Counted from the stretch's first letter, positions 9,301-17,737 are shown. The stretch: 64,000 nt of DNA from Nemertoderma westbladi (GCA_032718475.1 JAUCBJ010000160.1:1-64000), one strand, 5' to 3'. The notes: generated by a model not told the origin, from the letters alone. Made by a program: numbers and translations.

Positions 9301-12002
9301 CCACCATCGTGAACCTCATACAGACAGAACTACAGTCGAGTTTACAGATATTTTATTGGACTGACGCGACGTTGGTTTTATTTTACATAAACAACGACAC
9401 ACTCGAATTCAAGACATTCGTAGCTAACCGTCGCGCAGAGATTCTAGACCGTTCGATAAAAGAGGATTGGCGACATTGTCCCGGACCACAAAACCCAGCT
9501 GATATTGCGTCGCGAGGAATGATGCCTGAGGAATTCTGTAAACCGGAGAACAAAGAGTTTTGGCAACACGGACCCCAGTTCTTGCAGAAATCGACACAAG
9601 ATTGGCCTCCGTTATACGACAACAAGTCCAACACCATTCCTAAGGACGCCGAAATCAAGAAACCAAAAAAGGGGAAGACAAAGAAAAGGACGACGGCGGC
9701 GAAACTAAAGAAAAAACCGAAGGCGAAATGGAAGGATATAACTTCAAAGGTCAAGAGAGGAAGACTTGCGAGCCTTTCTACACCAGACATATCGCCAGAC
9801 GGTCAACCAGACACGTTACTAGACAGTCAACCAGACATTTTGCCAGACATATCACAAAATGTTCCACCAGACGCTAGTAACACACTGACAAACAGTAAAG
9901 CCGCAGTTTCTCTATTGGAGCGGCCTTCTATTGACAAACTACCAGATACGTTACCAGACGTATCGCCAGACACATTACTAGACAGTCGACTAGACATTTT
10001 GTCAGAAACATCACAAAATGTTCTACCGGACATTAGTAATGTATCAACTAACAGTAAAGCCGCAGTTTCCCTATTGGAGCGGCCTTGTATTGACAAACTA
10101 CCAATTTTGACACACTTGAGCAACCATAAGCATGGTGAAACCTCATGTATTGCAGATGTGGGTAGTACCTACGCTAATGTAAATACAGGTGTTACTTTGC
10201 GCTCAAGAGACATACCGAACTTACAACCTATGGTGAGACCTGGGATTAATGTCGGCAGGAAAATAAGTTTACCGAAACCTGCTGACCCCATAGAGTTCAA
10301 ACCACCATTAACGATCGACTTACAAAGTACTGACGATCAAGGTAAGAAGACGAAGAAGGACAAATTACTTGTAGACCCGGACGGATCAACAGTCAACAAG
10401 GGAATACTTACCGGCGGACCCGTGGGCCCTTCTAGTAATTCAAAACCTTCCAAGTTCTCCATTGACTTACCTGATGACGTCACAAATACTTACGTCGACC
10501 GTATCGTAAACTTAACAGACTCTTGGTCAAACGCTTGCCGAAAATTAGCGTGGATTGTACGTTTTGTACAATACGTTAAAGGCAAACGTGACTTTACACG
10601 TCGACTTACATTGGCTGAGATTGACAGGTGTGAGATTAAATTAATTCGCCATTACCAACTGCGATATTTCGCGCGCGAATTCACATCTATACATCAAGGT
10701 CAACCAATCAAGTCGTCACCGATACTGAGTTGGAGTCCGATAATTTATAATGGCTTACTTTGTCATAAATCTCGGCTTCAAAACATTGACTTTAACACAA
10801 ACTTTAGGTACCCAATAATAATACCGCAACATCACGAACTACAACGTGCAATGATACTGGACGCACATTTACATCTGAAACACGCTGGAAGACACCACTG
10901 TCTTTCCTACTTACGTACTAGATTTGTATTAATTAGACCCAGTAAAGCATTAAGTTCAGTGACACGTACGTGTATTATTTGTAAAAAGGTACATTCTAGA
11001 ATAGGTACCCAAGAAATGAGTGAACTACCACAAGCACGACTTCAAGCATTCAGACCACCTTTTACAGAGACTGGAATTGATTGCTTTGGTCCCATACATA
11101 CTAAACGTGGACGTATACTAGTAAAACGCTGGGGACTGATTTTCACATGTATGTCCAGTAGGGCAGTTCACATTGAACGTGTGATGGATCTTTCCACCAA
11201 CGCGTTTATACTAGCACTGCGGCGATTTATCGCTAGACGCGGACTAGTAAAATGCTTGTACTCAGACCAAGGGACAAACTTTGTTGGTGCTCGGAATGAG
11301 ATTGCTAGAGCCTTTAAGAGATTAGATCATGATCAAATCTCGAACGAACTGCAACCTCACAAGATTGTTTGGAAGTTTAATCCTCCAGATAGTCCTTGGA
11401 GAGGCGGAGTCTGGGAGAGATTGATTAGATCTATCAAAACGGCCATGGCAAAGGTCATTCCAGTAAACCACATATTAACAGACGACCAACTGACAACATT
11501 GTTTGTTGAAATCGAGGCAATACTAAATACTAGACCAATAGTATTAGTACCCGATGACAAACAATCTCAGTTCGCTTTAACACCAGCACACCTGCTTATG
11601 CAGGCACCGACCACATTGACGCCGATTTCCATTCCAATGGAAAGCGATAGTTACGTGAGAAAAGCGTGGAAAATCACGCAACTACTGGCTAACAAATTCT
11701 GGGAAATATGGCAAAACCATTATTTGCCCTCTATTTCTGCCAGAACAAACTGGTATAATAACACCCGCGCATTAAAGCCGGGAGATCACGTGCTGTTGGC
11801 AGAAGTGAATCTAAAAAGACGCTTCTGGATAACAGGTGTCATTTTAGCCACACATCCATCTATGGATGGAGTGACAAGAACTGTGACGGTACGAACAATT
11901 GAGGGTCGCACAGTAGACAGACCGACTCAACGTCTCGTACTTCTTGAAGAGACTCGTAACGAGTCTGGAGACTACAAATCTCCACCTAATACTAGTAAAT
12001 AA
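3345..12002 (+). CDS. BEL/Pao Gag-Pol polyprotein, 2885 aa
   Basis: This frame encodes all core replication functions. Seen in order: a charged Gln/Glu/Arg-rich coiled coil (about 130-440) with 9-residue AAELERQTA repeats; a gag-like DUF1759 region from about 823; a CCHC knuckle C1100-x2-C-x4-H-x4-C1113; a protease motif at D1232 that reads DSA where family members usually have DSG/DTG; reverse transcriptase with D1673 and YVDD at 1752-1755; RNase H with D1934, E1978 and D2007; a Lys-rich stretch near 2110 and two 53-residue repeats (about 2146-2251); an H2C2 zinc region from H2508; integrase D2579, D2641, E2691; and a DUF5641-like C-terminus. The ATG lies 84 bases after the hairpins. There is no stop or frameshift between gag and pol. 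It is roughly 1000 residues longer than usual, from the N-terminal and linker expansions. Confidence 0.93.
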   Translation: MSDKQDYTKNTQTDYDSCDGDKSAAEEQQGKTREPTEPTPCASPVHPTGVPDAVVRGDGRTEDFLTVPQPRYRETELVSSAGSTESVVRSVGGYMAHITRSIGEGQRILDGLTAPMSRFEFYTLQVRVQSRVHKSVDNLVGLQDLARQRQDMDTQLRILEKLMITREKLIQFKSTIRQIQQEQADQLLGESVSDELLQPEEEQELYRLDGQLKHLTDHLRMCGEDVGDLETVPEYTRETSFAQIESAPGILNQSLVSIRSEICEGSIVTSEVARQQQQFYRQQHEIEEQAQLLMIQTAVEEEKIRVANVARISHLQEQAELEAAEMERLELDIAQQAATAELAQRTATAELERQTAAAELERQTAAAELERQRVVSEARVEMKTRQIKAQQAIRQAEFEAQQQQTEQREKEVKLRFELEKRARELAETKENLDLLARDRSMRSRDGHDLDQLEVRHRQIQERKKEGSVGAPGRERQLVKDVCQRFPQVTHMFAPVTTKEPVSIAGSSDISPIHGATEHRFVIPDKFTPPRATSSPIPRVKVSNPPITDRSSLLTGPALLTTKQVSPPLTPKPVTHYAYPMTFRPTRPVVSNAVIRPPVQFTSQSTTSRKTCEPTEQRRTVETRPFNQFTSQSTTSRKTCEPTEQRRSVDDVPKRAVRIRTTQRMRARRPPYPDDSSTSSESDYPKREVFRTGAADEYKRERSDNSFADNPPQNTPTQKALQPTDAISTQQFADILRPVVNKLAQIEERLEEVQTDSSRNTEFEHNRHPKAPQRPVPSNPTSYQGKAPRRENINQVTNQGRETLNVAEEIAKFAARQGLPVQQPPKFSGSSKHWHTFVDYIESQIAVCAFTSREKFNYLLQTLSGEPKRLAETFVGVPDAFELAYDRLTSIYGGTVSMARSVIEELCKGGAITKPVDLLKLADEIKNAITTLRSIGQLDYGNTPTVLLKIIGRLHHRLRREWRKVEYQREERGGFLKLEDVYLLISREAVVETRSNYTDQHIVAEGITLPSSNRQKPQTTSTKTATYATPTESRQFSDGNRVSAPIGTKQTRQQLSADFNGCQYCEHLGKRYIGHKLRGCRQFRELNSEERRLQIRPLDSCWRCTRHGHVRKDCPNTDTCPSCGRNHDGLLHTDSHTPTKRFAREHPEAAARCDAAYRKRESKTTPTFVTHIEDCFSEQSGSSDEESDDDEYSNGDEQPSIALLTTDQLKGFSVIPIKVTGTKGSKRIYAILDSASSHSYVDEKIADVVTDLRQGKHVSYTVSSMHGQRAIPVTRVKLDLDSLLPKSQHSERERSLLPFRDLTFAATKDFSNLLGPVPEQSLEDRKYFRHLGVPECPVNYRSVAMLIGTDQFNLHQVWETRPSAVVAGNAYACRTPIGWYTRAPVRTLDVSDEEDDVQSTCSLLTTNSIHSFSHDVNHTTLQSTKHDRRVTSMISHKEQLIHKVSLELGEKTSQLEIPSTTDDRLASLPTPITSTVPIDIDDDALKIHQLEQAALDKELTEKTIRWLEQDTAEPGSYDPCMSEQEKQSLKIMEDTIRQTEDGHYEVGMLWRSQSPKLINNYPLALRRLHSIRQRLLKDEKAHLQYNTQMETYLTKGYAIRMTNPERVTDQTYYLPHHYVRHPDKPDKVRVVNDCAALFEGMSLNSELMDGPNMNNYLMGVIMRFRQRQVAFTCDVEAMFHQVKALERDRDSLRFLWYPEGDLSLPPATYQMQVRVFGARDSPNCTMYALKQAARDQKHLYDPEIIRIVERDFYVDDGLQSCDTVERATTVAHQLRDCLASGGFNLTKFASNSAELVDSFGTTERGGGDIDLEFEPLPTTKVLGLFWDPNTDNFRVKVRLDSQGNTLTKRSCLSKLSRLFDPLGFISPVILQARIYMRSIWKDGLTWDEPISSDQVDLWKTWEAELSSLEDYSIPRVYFPLQSTFPDNLELHCFSDASDNGFGVAAYLRRQVESDEFDVSLITSKAKTMPTKYMTTPRAELQAATLSTTIVNLIQTELQSSLQIFYWTDATLVLFYINNDTLEFKTFVANRRAEILDRSIKEDWRHCPGPQNPADIASRGMMPEEFCKPENKEFWQHGPQFLQKSTQDWPPLYDNKSNTIPKDAEIKKPKKGKTKKRTTAAKLKKKPKAKWKDITSKVKRGRLASLSTPDISPDGQPDTLLDSQPDILPDISQNVPPDASNTLTNSKAAVSLLERPSIDKLPDTLPDVSPDTLLDSRLDILSETSQNVLPDISNVSTNSKAAVSLLERPCIDKLPILTHLSNHKHGETSCIADVGSTYANVNTGVTLRSRDIPNLQPMVRPGINVGRKISLPKPADPIEFKPPLTIDLQSTDDQGKKTKKDKLLVDPDGSTVNKGILTGGPVGPSSNSKPSKFSIDLPDDVTNTYVDRIVNLTDSWSNACRKLAWIVRFVQYVKGKRDFTRRLTLAEIDRCEIKLIRHYQLRYFAREFTSIHQGQPIKSSPILSWSPIIYNGLLCHKSRLQNIDFNTNFRYPIIIPQHHELQRAMILDAHLHLKHAGRHHCLSYLRTRFVLIRPSKALSSVTRTCIICKKVHSRIGTQEMSELPQARLQAFRPPFTETGIDCFGPIHTKRGRILVKRWGLIFTCMSSRAVHIERVMDLSTNAFILALRRFIARRGLVKCLYSDQGTNFVGARNEIARAFKRLDHDQISNELQPHKIVWKFNPPDSPWRGGVWERLIRSIKTAMAKVIPVNHILTDDQLTTLFVEIEAILNTRPIVLVPDDKQSQFALTPAHLLMQAPTTLTPISIPMESDSYVRKAWKITQLLANKFWEIWQNHYLPSISARTNWYNNTRALKPGDHVLLAEVNLKRRFWITGVILATHPSMDGVTRTVTVRTIEGRTVDRPTQRLVLLEETRNESGDYKSPPNTSK
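4346..4462 (+). repeat. 27-bp coding repeats in gag coiled coil
   Basis: About four copies of a 27-bp unit encode A-A-E-L-E-R-Q-T-A. The last two complete copies are identical in DNA. Being a multiple of three, the expansion keeps the frame and lengthens the coiled coil. Confidence 0.75.
5139..5290 (+). repeat. 84-bp tandem duplication in gag
   Basis: Blocks starting at 5139 and 5223 are near-identical over about 68 bp and offset by 84 bp (28 codons, in frame). Each contains one copy of the dispersed GGAAGACT motif (5167 and 5251). Confidence 0.8.
9783..10100 (+). repeat. Two 159-bp repeats in the RNase H-integrase linker
   Basis: Offset of 159 bp (53 codons), clearest at 9891 and 10050 where both copies read N-S-K-A-A-V-S-L-L-E-R-P. 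Between them are many Asp/Pro/Leu dipeptide-like repeats. Such a low-complexity linker is not a standard BEL feature. Confidence 0.75.
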
Positions 12003-12665
12003 TTAGGAGTTTACAAATAGATTTCCACGTACCTGTACACCGTAGTAAGGACAGCGGTAGAATTCCATTGTCTTTATATGTGAACATTGAGGGTAGTACC
12101 CTTATGTGTCACATAGGAGCGGGATTTGTAGGTATAAGAAATGGAATTCTACTTGGAACTCACAATATTGAGACATTTTCGAAATTTTAGACAATCCATT
12201 TGGATTTGAAAAATTTTTAAAATTTTCTCCAGTGAATAGATTTCAGGGTACAGTCGGGTGGAACTTAAAATTAGAGAAACAAGAGAGGAAGACTTGCGAG
12301 CCTTTCTTAAAATTTTTAATTAAATTTTACACGGTCTTGTTTCAATAAGTTACGTCAAAATAGACTCCCCTATATTTATTACTAATTCTTGACTGCTTAT
12401 TTTCTGATAATAGTTTGGGATCAAAAGGTGAGTATTTTAGACTCACGGCCAGTTTAGCCCAAATTCGTTTTTACTTCGGCAAAAAAAAAATTTTAGATAA
12501 GAAGCAGCGTGTCATTAAAGAAACCCTAGATCTTAGGCTATGGGTAGGAGGTTAGAGCGTTGTCGAGCCAAAAGGGCAGACGAAACTCTCACGTCTCCTC
12601 ACAACTAACTACAAACTCTGTTGTATTCCCTCTAGTAGTAATGATTATGTAACTACACCCTAATT
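12003..12665 (+). other. Spacer between gag-pol and second frame
   Basis: 663 bp without a gene. It holds the nested hairpin 12057-12152, one copy of the dispersed motif (12287-12308) and an acceptor-like TTCCCTCTAG ending at 12635, 31 bases before the next ATG. The acceptor suggests that the second frame is read from a spliced mRNA, as env is in retroviruses; this is inference. A tiny upstream ATG frame (12641) ends before the start. Confidence 0.65.
12057..12152 (+). promoter_or_regulatory. Nested stem-loop after gag-pol stop
   Basis: The outer stem 12057-12069 / 12140-12152 is 13 perfect base pairs. A middle stem lies at 12077-12083 / 12109-12115 (7 bp) and an inner dyad AGGGTA/TACCCT at 12090-12102. 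Three stems with one shared centre, 55 bases after the stop codon, look like a selected RNA structure. Confidence 0.65.
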
Positions 12666-15600
12666 ATGGAGAAAGGGATACAAGGAGAGCCGAGATGGGG
12701 ATATGATATCCAAGAGGAGGCAGCAGCGCCATTCGAAAGATTTGGAGCCAAGGATTACACTATATTTGGTATAAAAGAATTATCGGAAAGTACAGCGAAA
12801 CTCGCGAGAACTAAATATGACTCGAATGTATTAAAGAGAAGGCAAAACGCATTAAACGAAAGAATCGAAAGTTTGCGCCAAACCTTCAACGAACTTTACC
12901 CGTACGATGCTTTGTGTGATACGGGAGACATTAGCGAAGACCCCGATACTGAAATTAGTCGTTTGTATCATACCATGCAATACCTAAAGGCGCACGAACC
13001 TATGCCTGCGGTACGCGATGAATTCGATGGAATGCATCTTTACAGACGAACTCGAGGGGACGATAGAGAAACCAAGGAAGCATTTTCAGTTTATAAACTT
13101 TATTATCAATGCGGTTCTTGTATGCGTGAACAACGAAATGCGATTCCGATGCGTTTGAATAAGGAAAATCCCGAACCGATATTGGCGAGATGTTCGAATC
13201 ATCAACAACTACGCTACCAGGAAGGAGGGTATCCTTTATCGAATCCATATCATTCATTTGCTATGACCGGACCAAAGGCGGGAGAAACTGTCATTTACCC
13301 ACCTAAGGTTGTTGAACCCGATGTATTTGAACTTACGCTGGACGAGGCGAATCAGTCAACCCGCGAAAAGAAAGAAGCTCTTAGCCTATACAGAGCCTAC
13401 AAGGCTTTCGAGAAAGGTGAGATGGAAGAATGGGGTGGAAGACTCGCGAGCCTACCTTGCCATTGGACGTCACACGATCAAACTTCAGCTAAGGAGATGA
13501 CACCGGAAGTTTTCGAGAGCATAAACTTCGCTCAAAACGTTATTCAGAGACTACAGATTGCATCCCCGGAGAGGCCAAGAGAAATGCAACCGTATAGTAC
13601 TGCAGCTACGAAACCATTGAGTACGACACTCAACTTTCCTATTAGTATACCAGTCCGACAGGATACGACGTACGAAATACCCATCGTGGATCATCCAGAA
13701 ATCATTTCAAACTTGGAGTTTCTTCCTGCAGTTGTTTTCAGCGATATGAGTAAGATATGTGATTTACGTAGACATATTACTCAAAAGGTCGTGAACAACG
13801 TTCCACCTCATATCCAAGATTTTAAGGAACTGGATAGAGCTGGTGCCGATATAGCTCCGAGTAATCTGAAAGGATATCTAACCAAGACGATTCGTTTATG
13901 GATTGGAATCGGAACCTTCGAGTCGGATACAGATATTGCCGCAGATTGGCGAGGTAAGGTTATTCGTTTCGATGAGGATAAGGATATAGAGAAGATTTGG
14001 CAACCTTCGGAAGAATTGTTGGATGAATGGACTAGGACGTTTAGATCGTTTCAGGAAAACGGTTATATGTTTTACGATAACGAGGGCGGCAGTCATCAGC
14101 AGAGTTTGACTTCTAAGACTATACAGATTAGAGCGGCGGACGGAGTCCTGCACGTTTTCAGTAGACAGAGGAGCGACAAACGAATGCCGATACCTCCAGC
14201 GAATACAAAGCGACACCATCTTATCACCGATATAGTAAAGAAGATGGACCAAGCTTGTAATATTGACGCTAGAATGCTACCGAAGATGGTAAGAAACATG
14301 ATTTTAGATAAAACTGTTGTAAAGGTTGGATCAGGAGTAAGGGAGGATTTAATTAGCGACTTCGCCGGCATGACGGACAGCGATGACCGACTACCGACAC
14401 CATACGTCGACACCCGACCTCTTATTCTGTGGTCTATAGAACAGGGATATTTTCGTGAGTATAATACTCAGAAGACTGGAACTGGATACATTTCCTACCT
14501 GTTATTCAATTGGGATTATAAGGAAGGTAAAAGAAACAAGTATATTGAAACTTATGGAGAAGGTGATACTCCAGATATGAGTGAGTTTGAATCACAGCTT
14601 AAATGGAGAGGATGCGTGTATTGGGCTATTACGTCACCTCCAAGAGCGGTCTTACAATATTATTTAGCAATAGAGTCGTCAGTGAATGTTTGCCTAATCG
14701 CCGACATTGTGTCTCGGACTCTCAAAAGACATCCACTTTGTCTCGGAGAAGATCATACGTTCTACATGGAAGGGAGAATTCGTACCGACGTGTTTAGACG
14801 ATTCCTTGAACCCTTCTACAACTCCGACGCTCAGTGTAATGCCTTTACTCGAGCAGGATTTAGTATATTTCGAGACGTGTATCTTCGCTGTGCGGGATCT
14901 CTTATCGAAAGACCATCTATGTTTACATTGTTACCCTATGAAGGAGAACGTATCGTGGAGATTATGGATGAATCACGGCAGACGCGCGCGTCTATCGGTC
15001 ACCTCGGTGATGATTTCAACGTAACTACTACGATCGCCGACGATCCTTTAGAGGAACTTCTTGAGATTGAAAGGAACCTCCCGAAGAAATCTCAGACGGA
15101 GATTCGACAACTTGAAGCAACAGATGCTATAGTTTGCCTACAACCTTCAGAAACCTACCAACCCATAGACCCAGATGATTACGATTATAGTGTGGGAGGA
15201 AGCGCTCGACCGATTGGAGATCTTATATACGAACGAGTGTGGTACCCTGCTAATACGATGTGTAGTAAATGTGGCGTCGCTGGACATCATATGGCAAAGT
15301 GCAGTGGAAAGCACATTACTACGACTCAGCTAATCTGTGGATGGTGTGGGGATCAAGGGTCTCATACCTTTTATACTTGCTGGAGATTTATGGCTCAGTG
15401 TACTTACTGCAATATAAAGGGACATCGAGCATCTGAATGCCAACTAAGAGACATACCTTATGAACACGAATCTGTAAAACTCGTGAGGAAGTTATTTGAT
15501 GAGTGGGAAGATTTGGCCGACGAACATGTATCGGCACAGAGAAGACGGTTTCCGATGAGAGCGCATCTCGGATTTTGGGCGGTAAATCCCCAGACGATGA

Positions 15601-16391
15601 TGTCGGAAGGATATATCTCCGCTATGCCCCAATATGACGAACTTATCGAGGTTGTTGATATTTTGCCCCACGACAGCGGATTCCGAGTGGTGCGCGAGTA
15701 TCTGTTACAGATTCACCCGGATAACAAAAACACGTGGAATTTTCAGAAAGTCGTAAATCGTATCACGTATGGTGAATTTGATCGTTTCCGAACCGAAAAG
15801 CGGAATAAAGGAGCTTGGTTAACCGTCGCATGGGCGTACCGAGCCGCGTTTTACCATAAACGTATACGAGCGAGCGTATTCGAGGAAGAAGAGGTCCTAG
15901 AGGCGACGAATATATCAGCCACTCCGGTTGCGCCGTCTGCACGTCACCCTCGGGAGGACGGACAGGGTAGGATCATACGGGTCCAGAAAGTGGGCCAACA
16001 ATTGAAGAAAATTATTAATGTGGAAGAACGCAAGGGAGTTGAGCCGACTATTCGAGTTACTCGGGATACGGTATCACTTCCAAGAGAACCGGTAGGAGGA
16101 TCGGGACATACACCAGCTGATCAACAGGGGGCGCAAGCTACTCTTGGGTCTGCGTCGTCCGCTTCTCACGCGTTCCCAGACGTTCTACCGACTGTAGTGA
16201 CGACTGATCGGTCACGAGGAATTGGTCGAGGTTTTGGGATGCCAAATAGACGAATTTGTGAGGAAATAGTCGCACCGTCTCTTAACGTCCCAAGTAAACC
16301 AGTGACTCGCCCCACAAGTCCCATATCGCGAGCAAAGTCACCTGTGCGCAGTTTTCGAGGACGCGGCAGGGCTCGATCCACTAAGCGATAA
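12666..16391 (+). CDS. Second BEL frame: 1241-aa zinc-knuckle protein of unknown function
   Basis: I do not recognise this protein. It has a possible zinc site C149-x2-C152 ... C176-x2-H179. Near the C-terminus are three CCHC knuckles in a row: C866-x2-C-x4-H-x4-C879, C891-x2-C-x5-H-x4-C905 and C912-x2-C-x4-H-x4-C925. A basic Arg/Gly-rich tail ends in RGRGRARSTKR. No signal peptide or membrane segment is visible, so it is not a typical Env. The knuckles and basic tail suggest nucleic-acid binding, perhaps as a second nucleocapsid or a regulator. The frame is fully open for 3.7 kb and shares the dispersed DNA motif (13437-13456), so it belongs to the element. The spacer suggests expression from a spliced RNA. 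Confidence 0.85.
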   Translation: MEKGIQGEPRWGYDIQEEAAAPFERFGAKDYTIFGIKELSESTAKLARTKYDSNVLKRRQNALNERIESLRQTFNELYPYDALCDTGDISEDPDTEISRLYHTMQYLKAHEPMPAVRDEFDGMHLYRRTRGDDRETKEAFSVYKLYYQCGSCMREQRNAIPMRLNKENPEPILARCSNHQQLRYQEGGYPLSNPYHSFAMTGPKAGETVIYPPKVVEPDVFELTLDEANQSTREKKEALSLYRAYKAFEKGEMEEWGGRLASLPCHWTSHDQTSAKEMTPEVFESINFAQNVIQRLQIASPERPREMQPYSTAATKPLSTTLNFPISIPVRQDTTYEIPIVDHPEIISNLEFLPAVVFSDMSKICDLRRHITQKVVNNVPPHIQDFKELDRAGADIAPSNLKGYLTKTIRLWIGIGTFESDTDIAADWRGKVIRFDEDKDIEKIWQPSEELLDEWTRTFRSFQENGYMFYDNEGGSHQQSLTSKTIQIRAADGVLHVFSRQRSDKRMPIPPANTKRHHLITDIVKKMDQACNIDARMLPKMVRNMILDKTVVKVGSGVREDLISDFAGMTDSDDRLPTPYVDTRPLILWSIEQGYFREYNTQKTGTGYISYLLFNWDYKEGKRNKYIETYGEGDTPDMSEFESQLKWRGCVYWAITSPPRAVLQYYLAIESSVNVCLIADIVSRTLKRHPLCLGEDHTFYMEGRIRTDVFRRFLEPFYNSDAQCNAFTRAGFSIFRDVYLRCAGSLIERPSMFTLLPYEGERIVEIMDESRQTRASIGHLGDDFNVTTTIADDPLEELLEIERNLPKKSQTEIRQLEATDAIVCLQPSETYQPIDPDDYDYSVGGSARPIGDLIYERVWYPANTMCSKCGVAGHHMAKCSGKHITTTQLICGWCGDQGSHTFYTCWRFMAQCTYCNIKGHRASECQLRDIPYEHESVKLVRKLFDEWEDLADEHVSAQRRRFPMRAHLGFWAVNPQTMMSEGYISAMPQYDELIEVVDILPHDSGFRVVREYLLQIHPDNKNTWNFQKVVNRITYGEFDRFRTEKRNKGAWLTVAWAYRAAFYHKRIRASVFEEEEVLEATNISATPVAPSARHPREDGQGRIIRVQKVGQQLKKIINVEERKGVEPTIRVTRDTVSLPREPVGGSGHTPADQQGAQATLGSASSASHAFPDVLPTVVTTDRSRGIGRGFGMPNRRICEEIVAPSLNVPSKPVTRPTSPISRAKSPVRSFRGRGRARSTKR

Positions 16392-16406
16392 AAGGGAGGG
16401 CAAGGG
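16390..16406 (+). promoter_or_regulatory. Polypurine tract
   Basis: AAAAGGGAGGGCAAGGG overlaps the end of the second frame and sits directly before the inferred TG start of the 3' LTR. This is where plus-strand DNA synthesis is primed in LTR elements. Confidence 0.7.
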
Positions 16407-16518
16407 TGGACGGAAGACTCGTGGGCCTTTCTTATGATTTGTGATTTATTTCGAATTATATGTTTTATATTTAGAAAATTTAGTAAACTTATATTTTATA
16501 TTTGTGCTTATTTCGAAC

Positions 16519-16931
16519 TTATGCAATTTGTATTGTTCCGAATTTATGAAATTTAGAAATAAGAACTCATATTTAGTAAACTTATATTTAGTAAGAATTT
16601 ATATTTTATATTTACGTGATTATTTCGAACTTATGCAATTTATATTATTCTGAACTTATGCAATTTATATTGTTCCGAATATTATGCAATTTATATCTTA
16701 TAAGCAGTATTTGTACCTAAAGAGAAAGTTTTATAGACAGAAAAATTTGTGCTCAGAAAGACTCATATTTGTAATTATTCCAAAACTTATGCAATCTACA
16801 TTTAGGTACGAAAGTATTTGTAATTACTTGAATTTATGCAATATTTGAGATACAATAGTAGATGGAAGACTTGCGAGCCTTTCTTATTGTTTTCATTTAT
16901 TTGTATTTGTAATTGTTTGAATTTATGCAAT
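16519..16931 (+). promoter_or_regulatory. U3 cluster of seven TTATGCAAT sites (3' LTR)
   Basis: The same cluster in the 3' LTR, at 16519, 16631, 16656, 16682, 16787, 16834 and 16923. The first copy corresponds to sequence left of the window in the 5' LTR. Confidence 0.5.
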
Positions 16932-17306
16932 ATCTGAGATGCAATAGATTTATATTGGTGAATTTAATTTAGATTTATATTGTACTTACTTAGTAAAGCC
17001 ATAAATACGTAAAGTTTGAATTTGTAATTATTTTTGTATCGAATCATTACGTAAAAAGGAAGTATTGTTTGAAATTTAATTGTAAATATGTAAGTACGCC
17101 CTAAGTATTCCATAGTTTGATTGATTATTGGTGAAAACCGTATATTTTATGCACGATAATATCCTGTTTTCATGGAGCGGTATAGAATTATATTCCCTAA
17201 ATGCCGTGGATTTTCAAAATTTTATTTTATTCGAATTAACTTTGTAAAGATTGCTTTGAGTTCTCATTAGTATTGGTTCTATCTATCGTGTATCTATCGG
17301 TCAAGT

Positions 17307-17393
17307 GGTTCAGTAGCTCAGTTGGTAGAGCGTTGGAAATTATATGTGTAGTAGGTATCGAGTTCGAATCCTAGTAAGTGCGAATTATTTTTT
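17307..17393 (+). other. tRNA-like Pol III unit inside the 3' LTR
   Basis: The LTR duplicate of the unit at 695-781: A box 17314-17325, B box 17360-17371, T-run 17388-17393. This copy could drive short transcripts toward the host intron. Confidence 0.6.
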
Positions 17394-17450
17394 GTGCAGA
17401 ATTTCAACTCATTTAAATTAACCGCTACAAATTAATTGCATTTGTCTGTA

Positions 17451-17598
17451 CCAATAAGGCTGTAGTTATTTGATTGTAACCAATGTCGTGCAAGTTATAT
17501 ATTAGCTGGACCAATAAGCTATCTTTAAAACCTTGTTAGAATCTATAGAACAATCGAGAATTTTCTCGATTGATTGCGGCACAAATTTGGTATAAAAA
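17451..17598 (+). promoter_or_regulatory. Pol II promoter of the 3' LTR
   Basis: Duplicate of the 5' LTR promoter, with TATAAAAA at 17591-17598. It points away from the element into the intron of the REJ-like gene, antisense to that gene. Confidence 0.65.
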
Positions 17599-17731
17599 GG
17601 TGCGATTTCGTTCATTAATCTAATCTCTACTTACACTACTACTACTTTAGTATTCACTTTATTATCTTATCAATATTCTGTCGTGCTTAGTTTATTCTCA
17701 GATTACATTGTATTATAATTGTATCTTCTGT

Positions 17732-17737
17732 AATAAA
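17732..17737 (+). terminator. Poly(A) signal, 3' LTR
   Basis: AATAAA in the 3' LTR, the copy expected to end the genomic transcript of the element. Confidence 0.65.

Larger units (their letters stand above)
252..16885 (+). repeat. Dispersed 20-22 bp near-palindromic motif, ten copies in the BEL element
   Basis: The core is GGAAGACTYGYGAGCC followed by TTTCTT or TACC. Copies: 252-273, 3433-3452, 5167-5186, 5251-5270, 7728-7747 (weaker, 16 of 20), 9759-9779, 12287-12308, 13437-13456, 16412-16433 (GTGGGCC variant) and 16864-16885 (LTR copy of the first). Copies inside genes are read in two frames, as K-T-R/C-E-P-T and as G-R-L-A-S-L. Conservation is therefore at the DNA or RNA level. Confidence 0.85.

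Noticed and set aside
12666-16391. Envelope protein
   Set aside because: No signal peptide, transmembrane stretch or cleavage site; CCHC knuckles and basic tail point to nucleic-acid binding.
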